Of a stretch of DNA of 64,000 nt, positions 51,837 to 60,594 are shown piece after piece. Origin of the DNA: an uncultured Bacilli bacterium (GTDB lineage: Bacteria; Bacillota_I; Bacilli_A; RF39; UBA660); contig CAJUNG010000001.1 in the NCBI GenBank assembly GCA_910587725.1, positions 1 to 64,000 of the forward strand. Reading direction: 5' to 3'. The stretch's first letter is position 1. Every line of letters begins with the position of its first letter. Both the position numbers and the translations under genes were made by a program. Below the pieces are notes generated by a model. That model saw only the letters and a list, made by a program, of their open reading frames with translations, searched no databases and was not told the DNA's origin.

Positions 51837-51969
51837 AATAAGAACACTAACCGAAAGAGAAAAACTAGAATATCTAAAAGTATTTTTAGAAGAACAGATA
51901 AGAATATATGAAAAAGACTTAGAAGAAGTGAAAGTTAAATTAAAAAGCTTGGAGAAGAGTGATGAATAG
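51826..51969 (+). CDS. Small coiled phage protein
   Basis: 47 residues (MNHKIRTLTEREKLEYLKVF), helical and charged, overlapping genes at both ends. Compact packing supports it as real. Function unknown. Confidence 0.5.
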   Translation: MNHKIRTLTEREKLEYLKVFLEEQIRIYEKDLEEVKVKLKSLEKSDE

Positions 51970-52261
51970 ATTGTTTGATGATAAACCTTATATAGATAAA
52001 TCAATTATTACTCCTTATGATAAGAAAAAGTGGAAAGAAAAATTCCAAGAATATTGTGATAGTGATGAAATAAGAAAAGAAAGTGATTTAAATGGTTTAA
52101 ATGCTTGCGGATATTGGTATGCTTGTGATTATTGTGATGGTAGTGATTTACCATGCGCTTGTGCAAATGCTATGCTTGATTACTTCCATAAGACAGGAAG
52201 GAAAGTTGATTTTAAGAATACAAGTAAAGATTATCTTGATAAATTGTTAAGAGGTGAATGA
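51962..52261 (+). CDS. Cys-rich small phage protein
   Basis: 99 residues. CGYWYACDYCDGSDLPCACA gives five Cys that could bind a metal. ATG 51962 with TTGGAGAAG upstream. Unknown function. Confidence 0.5.
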   Translation: MNRLFDDKPYIDKSIITPYDKKKWKEKFQEYCDSDEIRKESDLNGLNACGYWYACDYCDGSDLPCACANAMLDYFHKTGRKVDFKNTSKDYLDKLLRGE

Positions 52262-52528
52262 TGAATAAAGAAGAATTTTTAGGAAAAATACAGATGATTT
52301 ACGTAGGCGATAAAAAATGCTCTAAATGACTGTGCCAAAGCGTATAGCGATAGAATAGAAAAAGAAGAAAATCTAATCAAATATATAGAAAACAAGATAA
52401 CAAAATTAAAAGATGAATGTGCTGTATATGGTCATTTTATAGACAAAGATATAGCAAAAGAATTTGATTTACAAATAAAATCTTATCAGAATATTTTAGA
52501 AAGGATAAAGGGTTGTAAGTATGAATGA
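52261..52528 (+). pseudogene. Frameshifted small phage gene
   Basis: ATG 52261 opens MNKEEFLGKIQMIYVGDKK and stops at a TGA after 22 codons. From the A6 run near 52309-52314 the +1 frame continues coherently (NDCAKAYSDRIEKEENLIKY) to TGA at 52526-52528 on top of the next gene's start. Either a real frameshift, a sequencing slip or slippage at the A run. Confidence 0.5.
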
Positions 52529-52826
52529 GTTTAAATGCGGAGAATGTGTGAGGTTTAAAACCCAATATTGCCCTTGTGTGATAGATTGCATGGTAACAGA
52601 TGACCATCCATATTTTCAAGACAGAAGAATGTTGTTAGAGGAAAACAAACAGCTAAAAGAACGATTGCAACAAGCAGAAGATGTAATTGGGAAAATAGAA
52701 AATTACATATACAAAAACAGTATTCCAATTAATTTACTATCAAATACGCCTGTTAATAAAGTTGATTTTGAAGGCGATATCAACGAAGTATTAGATATTT
52801 TAAATGAGTATAGGAAAGAGGTGTAG
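52521..52826 (+). CDS. Cys-containing coiled-coil phage protein
   Basis: 101 residues. N-terminal Cys cluster (CGECVRFKTQYCPCVIDC) then a coiled coil (LLEENKQLKERLQQAEDVIG). Possible small zinc domain plus dimer helix. Unknown function. Confidence 0.55.
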   Translation: MNEFKCGECVRFKTQYCPCVIDCMVTDDHPYFQDRRMLLEENKQLKERLQQAEDVIGKIENYIYKNSIPINLLSNTPVNKVDFEGDINEVLDILNEYRKEV

Positions 52827-52828
52827 TA

Positions 52829-53077
52829 ATGAAGTATTTAAAAATAAAAGATAATATAAATCTATTTGAATTAGAAAAATTAGGTTTTAGACCTTATGTA
52901 TTAGTAGATAAAATATTATATCAATATGAGGAATTAGACGGCAGTCAAGTCTTATACAATGTCAAAATTAACGAAAATAGAATTATATTTCATAATGTTT
53001 GTTCTATTCATAATGAAATGCCACCTATAATATATGATTTGATAAAAGCGGATTTAGTAGAGAAGGTGAAAGAATGA
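52829..53077 (+). CDS. Hypothetical phage protein
   Basis: 82 residues, mixed alpha/beta (DNINLFELEKLGFRPYVLVD). GAAAGAGGTG site. Overlaps the next ATG by 4 nt. Unknown function. Confidence 0.5.
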   Translation: MKYLKIKDNINLFELEKLGFRPYVLVDKILYQYEELDGSQVLYNVKINENRIIFHNVCSIHNEMPPIIYDLIKADLVEKVKE

Positions 53078-53418
53078 GAGTAATAGATTTACTAAATAAG
53101 ATTGCAAATCAAAAAGAAATCCCAATAAAAGTAAAATGGAATTATCATATTTATACTTATGATGAACATTATGATGATTATTTTGAAGAAACAACTGGGC
53201 TCTTTCAAAATGAAATGAGTGATGGTATGTTATTTAAAAGCCTTAATGATAAAGTTGAAATCATAGAAGAGGATAAAGAAATAGAAGAAATAAAAATAGA
53301 ACAAGATAGTGCTACACACTTCTATATAAGAAATGAACACGGAACAAAATGTGGATTAACTACTCATAGTAGGTTAATTGCTGAAAAATTAAATGAAGTA
53401 ATAAGAAGGATGAGATAA
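53074..53418 (+). CDS. Hypothetical phage protein
   Basis: 114 residues. MRVIDLLNKIANQKEIPIKV then a beta-rich body and HGTKCGLTTHSRLIAEKLNE. Coupled to the previous gene by an ATGA overlap. Unknown function. Confidence 0.5.
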   Translation: MRVIDLLNKIANQKEIPIKVKWNYHIYTYDEHYDDYFEETTGLFQNEMSDGMLFKSLNDKVEIIEEDKEIEEIKIEQDSATHFYIRNEHGTKCGLTTHSRLIAEKLNEVIRRMR

Positions 53419-53441
53419 TTGGAAAGAGAAGGTAAATAGAT

Positions 53442-53780
53442 ATGTTCTTCAAAAATAAAAAGATAGAAAAGCTGGAGCAAAAAATAGCATTACTTGAAAT
53501 GGAACTCATGAAAAAGGAAAACATTTGTGTAACTTATAGGGAGGTTTTAAGAAATTCGAATTGTAGCACATTGTTATTGGAAGAAAATAAAAAACTAATA
53601 GAATGGATAAAAAGCGTTCTAGAACAATTCGGAACTACGGATGTTCGTGATAGAAAACGAATAACTATTCCTGTTTGTCGAAAGTTAGAATTTGACGATT
53701 TTTGTGGGGATTACAAAATACAAGGAAGAAGAGTAGAGACGATAATAATACCAGAGATAGTGATTCATAATACGAAATAA
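53442..53780 (+). CDS. Coiled-coil phage protein
   Basis: 112 residues. N-terminal coiled coil (KIEKLEQKIALLEMELMKKE) and a basic tail. Unknown function. Confidence 0.5.
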   Translation: MFFKNKKIEKLEQKIALLEMELMKKENICVTYREVLRNSNCSTLLLEENKKLIEWIKSVLEQFGTTDVRDRKRITIPVCRKLEFDDFCGDYKIQGRRVETIIIPEIVIHNTK

Positions 53781-53866
53781 AAAAGTTAAAAGAGTTGCTA
53801 ATCGACAAAAAGACAATGAATTGGTGGCTTTATTTTGGAAACTAAAAGATAAAAAGGAGTGATTCT

Positions 53867-54289
53867 ATGACTTTGAAAGAAGCAAATAAAGAACTGGAGC
53901 AACTAGAAAATGACTACGAGTATTATTTAAGAGAAAAAGAGCAGTTGTTATCATTGGTACTGCCAAAATCCACAGACATTAGGACAGAGAGAGTAGACGG
54001 TGGTAACAGGAGCGATAAACTATTAGAGTACGTCGAAAAAGAAGACGAAAAGAAAATAAATGATACTTTAGATTATATACACGCTAAAATAGTAAATCTT
54101 AATAATTGGATAGAAAACGAATTAAAGATTTTAGGAAAGTATGACGAAATAGAACAGTTGATTGTTTACTACAAAGAAATAGAAAAAAAGAATCATACTT
54201 GGGTAGAAATATCACAAAAAGTGCATTATTCGGTTACACAATGCCGAAGGATTTACAGAAAATACAAAAAAATAAGAGAAATTGATTAA
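53867..54289 (+). CDS. ArpU/RinA-like late transcription regulator
   Basis: 140 residues, AAGGAG site. A helical N-terminus (NKELEQLENDYEYYLREKEQ) and a sigma-like helix-turn-helix at the end (NHTWVEISQKVHYSVTQCRR IYRKY region). It is the last early gene before the terminase operon, the standard place for the late activator of Gram-positive phages. Confidence 0.7.
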   Translation: MTLKEANKELEQLENDYEYYLREKEQLLSLVLPKSTDIRTERVDGGNRSDKLLEYVEKEDEKKINDTLDYIHAKIVNLNNWIENELKILGKYDEIEQLIVYYKEIEKKNHTWVEISQKVHYSVTQCRRIYRKYKKIREID

Positions 54290-54291
54290 GA

Positions 54292-54370
54292 TGGACACAT
54301 ATGGACACTTTTTTATGAGATAATGATATCGTAGAAAATTAAAAACATTCTACACACTTCAACCCCCCCA
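54292..54370 (+). promoter_or_regulatory. Candidate late control and cos region
   Basis: A direct repeat ATGGACAC-AT-ATGGACAC (54292-54309) is followed by a GATAAT box (near 54319), and by a C7 run (54363-54369), strikingly GC-rich for this DNA. It fits a late-activator site and promoter, plus a cohesive-end site just before the terminase genes. Inferred from position. Confidence 0.35.
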
Positions 54371-54374
54371 CCAG

Positions 54375-54398
54375 AAAGTCGATAGAAATATCGGCTTT
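54375..54398 (+). terminator. Hairpin with GAAA tetraloop
   Basis: AAAGTCGATA (54375-54384) pairs with TATCGGCTTT (54389-54398) around GAAA, with a short T end. Nearly the same stem is reused at 59824-59853. The stretch 54399-54656 shows no gene that I can support. Confidence 0.65.
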
Positions 54399-54656
54399 TA
54401 ATGTGGAATTTTGTAGATAGTGTACTGATGAAATATAAAAAGTACTATGGAGGCATAGGAAACCTTAACTACTTACCGGTAGACCCTACGGAAAGTTTTT
54501 TGCTGACGAGCAGATGTAAAAGAGAGAGGAACAAATGTGACTTTTGGGTTGGATATTTCATCGGTACAGTATCTACAAAGCTATGATGGTTGAGTACCGA
54601 AAAAGAGCAGAAAGTAGATACTATTGATGCAGTAAAAAATAAAAGAGGTGATAGAG

Positions 54657-54782
54657 GTGGATTATCTTAACACCATATGGTATTTAATTAAGATTTTCGG
54701 AAGTTTGATTGTTTTAGTTATCGTAGTTGGTATTCTTTTAGTAACGTTTAAGTCATTTTGGGATAGTTTATTTAGGGAGTAA
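54657..54782 (+). CDS. Small single-pass membrane protein
   Basis: 41 residues from GTG 54657 (AGAGGTGATAGAG upstream). One membrane helix (FGSLIVLVIVVGILLVTF) with a charged end. It precedes the terminase small subunit gene by 2 bp. Unknown function. Confidence 0.5.
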   Translation: MDYLNTIWYLIKIFGSLIVLVIVVGILLVTFKSFWDSLFRE

Positions 54783-54784
54783 AC

Positions 54785-55123
54785 ATGGCGAACGAAAAGA
54801 ATTTAAAACCCATAAAAAGCACGAGCGAAGCAAGAAAACGAGGCGCAGTGGGTGGTAAAAAATCAGGAGAGGTTAGAAGACAAAAAAAGTTACTAAGGGA
54901 ACTTCTTGAAGAGGTGCTACAGAAAGATACAAAAACAGGAAACATGGCAGTTGATATAACCAATGCCTTAGTGAACGAAGCATTAACTGGAAACGTTAAA
55001 GCTTATGAAGTGATTCGTGATACTTTAGGAGAGAAACCAAAGGAAAAAGTAGGTGTTGAGTTGAATCCAAAGGCAACTTCGGCATTAGAGTCAATCAACA
55101 AACAACTTGGTGGAAAAAAATGA
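54785..55123 (+). CDS. Terminase small subunit-like protein (DUF5681/KGG type)
   Basis: 112 residues. STSEARKRGAVGGKKSGEVR is a KGG-type motif, followed by a helical body with EALTGNVKAYEVIRDTLGEK. Proteins of this type precede the large terminase in Firmicute phages and probably recognise the packaging site. Overlaps terL by 4 nt. Confidence 0.75.
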   Translation: MANEKNLKPIKSTSEARKRGAVGGKKSGEVRRQKKLLRELLEEVLQKDTKTGNMAVDITNALVNEALTGNVKAYEVIRDTLGEKPKEKVGVELNPKATSALESINKQLGGKK

Positions 55124-56529
55124 CAGATACATTTCCACTCAGTGAAAAATACCTTGATTTTTTAAAACACAATTGTAGTGCCGAGTTTCTTGAAGGTACG
55201 ACCTTCGCAGGAAAAACAACAGTGGGCATTCCTAAATTTATGTTTCAAGTGATGAATGACACGAGTGGAAAACCCAGTATTATTGCGGGGTTAGACTTAG
55301 GAACGATTGAAAAGAACATCATTAATGCTGATAATGGATTAATCGAAGTTTTCGGAGATTACGAACAAGGCGGTTGTATTGAATATAATCCGAACGGAAA
55401 AGATAAGGTACGAATGCCACATATAAGGTTTTATACCCCAAATGGAATAAAAATAATTTATATCTTAGGTTACGATAATGTTAAACGTTGGAAAAAAGCT
55501 TTAGGTGGTCAATGTTATGGACTGTTTATCGATGAGTTTAATATTGCTGATATGGATTTTGTTCGCGAAGCGTTTATGCGAGCGGATTATCGCTTGTGTA
55601 CTATGAATCCTGATGACCCGAATAAGGAATGTTATACAGAATACGTTAATAAATCTAAGCCTATAGAAAAATATAGGAATGATGCTCCAGAAGAATTATT
55701 AAAATGTCTTAATCAACCTCAAACTAGCGATTGGACGTGGTGGTATTTTACCTTTGAACACAACCTTAGTCTTACAGAGGAAAAGAAAACTCAAATCATT
55801 GAATCTGTTCCAAAAGGCACTAAGTTATATAAGAATAAAATAAAAGGATTACGAGGAAGGGCAACAGGATTAGTATTCGATTTGCAACCTGAAAATGTAA
55901 TTACAAGAGAGCATGCATTACAACATAAGTTTTTACGGTATTCAATTGGATGCGATACATCTTATTCAAAGAAGACTCATGACAAATTGACGTTCGAACT
56001 TATAGGAATCACTGAGGACAAGAAGTGTATTTTGCTAGAAGAAGAAACATATAACAATAAGGATAGAGAAGTACCGTTTGCTCCAAGTGACGTAATACCC
56101 ATGTTAGTCAAATTTGCAGAAAAGTGCTCTACATTATGGAGTATCAACAGACTTGTTGATATTTTTATCGATAGTGCAGATTCTGGAACATTAAGTGAGG
56201 GAGCAAAATTCAAAAGATTATCACATTGCTTATATAAGTTTATTCCAGCGTGGAAACAAACTAAAAATTTAACCAGAGTACAGTTGCAAAGGTCTTGGAT
56301 GGGAACCCAAGATTTTTTGATTGTTGACGAGTGTAAGGATTACTTACATGAAATGGATGCTTATAGTTTTAATGAGAATGGAGAATTAGAAGATAGTAAC
56401 GACCACAGCATACAAGGATGTCAGTATGCGTGGCTACCCTTTAAAAATAAAATAGGGAATTGGGAACTGCTAAAGAAAATCATCAAAGACGACAAAGAAG
56501 AAGTAACTTACGATATTAAAGGAAGGTGA
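55120..56529 (+). CDS. terL: Terminase large subunit
   Basis: 469 residues. The ATPase has a variant Walker A GTTFAGKTT (Lys32) and a Walker B-like LFIDEFN. The RNase H-like nuclease has Asp in IGCDTSYS and DIFIDSADSG. It is the motor that packages and cuts phage DNA. PBSX/SPP1-like size. Confidence 0.93.
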   Translation: MTDTFPLSEKYLDFLKHNCSAEFLEGTTFAGKTTVGIPKFMFQVMNDTSGKPSIIAGLDLGTIEKNIINADNGLIEVFGDYEQGGCIEYNPNGKDKVRMPHIRFYTPNGIKIIYILGYDNVKRWKKALGGQCYGLFIDEFNIADMDFVREAFMRADYRLCTMNPDDPNKECYTEYVNKSKPIEKYRNDAPEELLKCLNQPQTSDWTWWYFTFEHNLSLTEEKKTQIIESVPKGTKLYKNKIKGLRGRATGLVFDLQPENVITREHALQHKFLRYSIGCDTSYSKKTHDKLTFELIGITEDKKCILLEEETYNNKDREVPFAPSDVIPMLVKFAEKCSTLWSINRLVDIFIDSADSGTLSEGAKFKRLSHCLYKFIPAWKQTKNLTRVQLQRSWMGTQDFLIVDECKDYLHEMDAYSFNENGELEDSNDHSIQGCQYAWLPFKNKIGNWELLKKIIKDDKEEVTYDIKGR

Positions 56530-56533
56530 AAGG

Positions 56534-58021
56534 ATGGGATGGATTAAAAATATGGTAAAAACATGGTTAGACATAAAAGAGGCCACGCCACAAAGATATA
56601 CGATTTATGAAGATAAGGATTTTAGAACCAATTGCATCATAAATAAAGTATGGATGCGTGGAGACAGTAATGAACTTGCAGAATTATATCGGCAATTACC
56701 AAATAGTGAGCATAGTTTTTGGGGAAGTGTATCTACTGCAGGTATGGAAATTAAAAAGTCTCATTCAGGACTTCCACAGTTGATTATCAATAAATTAACA
56801 GACATCACTATTTCAGATTATAATGGCGTAGATATTGAAGAACACTTAATCAAAGAACTTTGGGAAGAAGTTGCAAAAGAGAATAAGTTTGATGACCTGT
56901 TAGAAGAATGTGTTCGTGATGGAATGAGTATCGGCGATGGAGCGTTACGATATTGTTTTGACTCAGAAATCAGCAAATACCCGATTCTTGAATGGATACC
57001 AGGGGATAAAGTAGAATTTGTGTATAAACGAGGAAGGCTTATTGAGGTAGACTTCTTCTTTTTGTATGAGAAAGATAAAAAAGTATATGAAGTAGTAGAA
57101 CGACGTGGATATGGATATGTCAAATACGAAGTATATGATGGGCAAAAACAGGTACCAATCACTGAAATATCAGATATCGTCAAATTACAAAATATAACAT
57201 TTGATAACAATGTGATGTTAGCCACTCCTTTTATGATTGACAAATCTATCAAATATAAAGGACGAGGAGCTTCTAAATTTGAAGGGAAACATGATGCTTT
57301 TGACAGTTTAGACGAAATAATCTCTCAATGGATAGAAGCAATTCGTAAAGGAAGAGCAAAAACATACATCCCTGAAAGTTTATGTCCAAAGGACCCAAAT
57401 AACGGAGAAATCTTATTACCTAATTCGTTTGATAATGATTATATCCAAACAGAAGCAGATATGTCAGAAGGAGCAACAGGAAATAAGATAACAGTTGAGC
57501 AACCTACTATTCCTACAGAAAATTATTTAGAATCATATATAACATATTTAAATCTATGCTTGCAAGGTTTAATCAGTCCTGCGACTTTAGGAATAGATAA
57601 TAAACGTGTTGTAGACCCTAATGCTTCCTACGAAAGGCAGTTGGAGAAAACGACAATGTACACTCGTTCAGACGTAATAAAAGCATTGAATAACTTTATC
57701 CCTGGCATTGTTAATACAGTAATTAGATTTAAAGACATTCTAGAAAAAAGACCTTTAACAAATGAATTTGACGTGACAGTAAAATTTGGAGAATATAATA
57801 GTCCGTCGTTTGATGCGCAAATAGAAACTATGGCGAAAGCTAGAGGTAATACAATACTTTCAGTAGAGGCAATGGTTGATGAACTCTATGGCAATAGTAA
57901 AACAGAAGAGTGGAAACAAGATGAAGTAATGAGAATTAAGGAAGAACTAGGAATAACTGTTCTTAATGAGCCAGCTATCAATTTAGAAACTAATATAGAT
58001 ACAGTGATAGACGAGGAATAA
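56534..58021 (+). CDS. Portal protein (SPP1 Gp6-like)
   Basis: 495 residues. EVVERRGYGYVKYEVYDGQK, ATPFMIDKSIKYKGRGASKF and the helical crown region ISPATLGIDNKRVVDPNASY match SPP1-type portals. It forms the dodecameric ring for DNA entry. GAAAGG site, 4 bp after terL. Confidence 0.88.
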   Translation: MGWIKNMVKTWLDIKEATPQRYTIYEDKDFRTNCIINKVWMRGDSNELAELYRQLPNSEHSFWGSVSTAGMEIKKSHSGLPQLIINKLTDITISDYNGVDIEEHLIKELWEEVAKENKFDDLLEECVRDGMSIGDGALRYCFDSEISKYPILEWIPGDKVEFVYKRGRLIEVDFFFLYEKDKKVYEVVERRGYGYVKYEVYDGQKQVPITEISDIVKLQNITFDNNVMLATPFMIDKSIKYKGRGASKFEGKHDAFDSLDEIISQWIEAIRKGRAKTYIPESLCPKDPNNGEILLPNSFDNDYIQTEADMSEGATGNKITVEQPTIPTENYLESYITYLNLCLQGLISPATLGIDNKRVVDPNASYERQLEKTTMYTRSDVIKALNNFIPGIVNTVIRFKDILEKRPLTNEFDVTVKFGEYNSPSFDAQIETMAKARGNTILSVEAMVDELYGNSKTEEWKQDEVMRIKEELGITVLNEPAINLETNIDTVIDEE

Positions 58022-58022
58022 T

Positions 58023-59522
58023 ATGACTGAAGAAGAAATTGCACAAATTTATCGTGATATGGAATTAGAACTCATTTCTTCCATGAAAAGAAATTTATCA
58101 AGGCACCTCAAAGAAGAAGACAAAACAGGCTTCAAATTTACTCAATGGCAATCAGAAACACTAAAGGAAATGAAACGATTCCAAAGAGAAAATAAATCTA
58201 TTATTAGAGATTACACAAAGGGATTTGATAAAGAGATTCAAAAAATACTGCAAGATGAACTTAAACAGGGTTCAAAAAAAGAATTCAAAAGATATAAGAA
58301 AGTACTTGGAGACAAATTCAAAGAAAGTGATAACTTAAGAGAGAGCTTTTTCAAGATAAATGATAGAAAAATAAAAAGTTTGATAAAATCAGTTAATAAT
58401 GATTTGGGTAGTGCAAATACTGCTTGTTTCAGAATGATAAACGACCAGTATAGAAGAACAGTTGTTAAAGCAGTAATGTTTAGCAACCATGGTGTTGTAT
58501 CTCCTAAAAAGGCAATCGACATGGCAACAAAGGAATTCCTGAATACAGGCATTAACTGTATTGAATACAAAAATGGCAGAAGAGTAAATATTGCTTCTTA
58601 TTCACAAATGGCGGTTAGGACTGCAAACACAAGAGCACAATTGATTGGCGAAGGTCAATTTAGAGAACAGCTAGGAGAACACCTAGTGAAAATAACTTCT
58701 CATGGTGGAACTTGTAAACTTTGTTCAAAATGGGAAGGGAAAATATTAATTGATGATGTTTATTCTGGTGGTAGCAAAAAAGATGGTAAATATCCTCTTT
58801 TGAGTACTGCTATGGAGCAAGGATTGTTTCATCCAAACTGCAGGCATGGTCTTCCGACGTATTATCCAGAACTTGACGGAATTGAATTTGATGAGGACGG
58901 ACCAACAGAGGAAACACTAAAACAATATCAAGAAGATTTGAATTACATTAATCAAAATATATACAGATTTCAAAGATTAGAGGCTGGTTCATTAGATGAA
59001 GATAACATTCAAAAATATTCGATATTAAGAGAAAAATGGGAAAATAAGAAAACTCTATTTACTGATAATTCTTTGACTTATGATGAACGTTATGCTATAA
59101 ATACTTACATAGGAGCAGAATCATATAATATCAATGAAAAGTTGCGATTAAATTTGAATTTAACTAAAGAAGATAAGACGTTTGTCAATAATTTAGATAA
59201 CGCTTTGAATAAAATGGAAAACTATGACGGAACAGTCAAAAGAAGTATATGGATTGATTCAGATGATATTGATTACTTTTTGAAAGATTTTAAAGAGGGA
59301 AAAGACATCAATTTAAAATCATATGTAAGTACTACAAAAGGAAAAATATACAATCCAGAAGCAAGAGTCCAGATGAAAATAAAAAGCAAAACAGGGAAAA
59401 ATATTACAAAATATAACGAAGCTGAACAAGAAATTTTATTTAGACGCAATACAAAATTTAAAGTAATAAAAATTGATACTACAGATGACTACTTCATTAA
59501 AATCTATATGGAGGAAAAATAG
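58023..59522 (+). CDS. MuF minor capsid protein fused to an ADP-ribosyltransferase domain
   Basis: 499 residues. The first part (1-285) is Phage_min_cap2/MuF with CKLC (231-234) and HPNCRH (270-275). The C-terminal part (about 345-499) has the arginine-type ART triad: Arg407 (VKRSIWID), STS-like SYVSTTKG (433-440) and Glu468-x-Glu470 in EAEQEILFRR. MuF is carried in the head, so the domain could be injected with DNA to modify host proteins. MuF-toxin fusions are a known group. Confidence 0.85.
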   Translation: MTEEEIAQIYRDMELELISSMKRNLSRHLKEEDKTGFKFTQWQSETLKEMKRFQRENKSIIRDYTKGFDKEIQKILQDELKQGSKKEFKRYKKVLGDKFKESDNLRESFFKINDRKIKSLIKSVNNDLGSANTACFRMINDQYRRTVVKAVMFSNHGVVSPKKAIDMATKEFLNTGINCIEYKNGRRVNIASYSQMAVRTANTRAQLIGEGQFREQLGEHLVKITSHGGTCKLCSKWEGKILIDDVYSGGSKKDGKYPLLSTAMEQGLFHPNCRHGLPTYYPELDGIEFDEDGPTEETLKQYQEDLNYINQNIYRFQRLEAGSLDEDNIQKYSILREKWENKKTLFTDNSLTYDERYAINTYIGAESYNINEKLRLNLNLTKEDKTFVNNLDNALNKMENYDGTVKRSIWIDSDDIDYFLKDFKEGKDINLKSYVSTTKGKIYNPEARVQMKIKSKTGKNITKYNEAEQEILFRRNTKFKVIKIDTTDDYFIKIYMEEK

Positions 59523-59523
59523 T

Positions 59524-59712
59524 ATGGAGGAAAAGAAAAAAAAGTTTACTGCTGAGCGCTGGAATTGCATACCTGCTTATGAGGTAATTGGTACAGATAA
59601 AAATTTTACATTGTCTAAGGAAAGTGAAGAATGGTTAAAAGAAGCAGAAAAGGAAATGGATGAAGAAATAGAAGAATTAAAAAAAATGAGAGACGCTAAG
59701 AATAAAAAATAG
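59524..59712 (+). CDS. Small acidic protein downstream of MuF-ART
   Basis: 62 residues from the ATG at 59524 (GGAGG in the end of MuF). Contains FTAERWNCIPAYEVIGTDKN and an acidic helical tail. Unknown. Its location right after the ART toxin domain makes an immunity role conceivable, without direct support. Confidence 0.55.
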   Translation: MEEKKKKFTAERWNCIPAYEVIGTDKNFTLSKESEEWLKEAEKEMDEEIEELKKMRDAKNKK

Positions 59713-59725
59713 TGTCTTTTTATAT

Positions 59726-59799
59726 GGCAGGATAGTTTAGTGGAAAAATGACAGTGTACCTTACTGTTGATGATAGTTCGATTCTATCTCCTGCAACCA
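59726..59799 (+). tRNA. Phage-encoded tRNA-Gly-like gene (anticodon ACC)
   Basis: 74 nt ending CCA. Acceptor GCAGGA/TCCTGC with a mismatched first pair (G-A), a weak D-arm, a perfect anticodon stem ACAGT/ACTGT with loop GTACCTT (U33, anticodon ACC) and a perfect T-arm GATAG-TTCGATT-CTATC. ACC would read GGU. An A34 glycine tRNA is rare, so it could be a degenerate or special-purpose tRNA. Confidence 0.7.
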
Positions 59800-59823
59800 G
59801 AAAGCAAAGCGCTTTAAATAATG

Positions 59824-59853
59824 AAAGTCGATTGAATGAAGTCGGCTTTTTTT
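59824..59853 (+). terminator. Terminator before the scaffold gene
   Basis: AAAGTCGATT (59824-59833) pairs with AAGTCGGCTTT (59839-59849) through two wobbles, followed by T run. Confidence 0.7.
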
Positions 59854-59928
59854 GATGTGTCCAAACCCTTATGACTTTAAAAGGTGGAGAATAGTCATTC
59901 AAGACTTTAAAAAGGAGGAACAACGATT

Positions 59929-60573
59929 ATGAAGAATAATCAAAAACTACCATTAAATATCCAATTTTTTGCAGATGGTGATGATGGAAATGCGGGAGTT
60001 GCCCCTGTTCAAAATGCAACACAAAACACAGCTTCAAATGTTACACAAACCCCCACTATTGATTATGACAAAATACAAGGAATGATTGATAGTAGGAATT
60101 CAAAAACAGAGGAAAGTGTTTTAAAAAGTTATTTTCAGAGTCAAGGATTGAGCGCTGATGAAATGAAAGAAGCAATCAATACTTTTAAATCTAAGAAAGA
60201 AGAAAATAACAAACAACAAGGATTAGACAATGCAAAACTACAAAGTCAATTACAAGAAGCCAATATGAAAGTATTACAAACTCAAATTGATAATGAGGCT
60301 TTTAAACAGGCAATAGAACTTGGAATTGATACCAAAACAATACCTTACTTAACTAAAATGGCGGATTTCACAAGTGTTACTGATGAAAAGGGTACTATTG
60401 ATAGTGAAAAGGTAAAAGAGGCTCTAAATAAGGTTTTAGAAGATGTTCCTAATTTAAGAGCAACTAAAGAAGAGGCTAGCGGAATTGTAGTGGGAGCAGA
60501 CACATCTAATTCTACACAAAATGCCAGTGGAAATTTGTTTAACTTTGGATTCGCTGGTGTTAGAAAACATTAA
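59929..60573 (+). CDS. Capsid scaffold protein
   Basis: 214 residues. The opening LPLNIQFFADG is a hallmark of Firmicute phage scaffolds (DUF4355-like), followed by a long helical coiled region and a C-terminal FNFGFAGVR that meets the capsid. AAGGAGG site. Confidence 0.88.
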   Translation: MKNNQKLPLNIQFFADGDDGNAGVAPVQNATQNTASNVTQTPTIDYDKIQGMIDSRNSKTEESVLKSYFQSQGLSADEMKEAINTFKSKKEENNKQQGLDNAKLQSQLQEANMKVLQTQIDNEAFKQAIELGIDTKTIPYLTKMADFTSVTDEKGTIDSEKVKEALNKVLEDVPNLRATKEEASGIVVGADTSNSTQNASGNLFNFGFAGVRKH

Positions 60574-60594
60574 AAAAGGAAGGAATGATAAAAT

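Noticed and set aside
54401..54586. 61-codon open frame before the terminase genes
   Set aside because: Starts on the edge of a terminator without a ribosome site; no recognisable protein features.
59720..59923. 67-codon minus-strand frame
   Set aside because: It is the translation of the antisense of the tRNA-like gene (AGDRIELSS type peptide), a common artefact.
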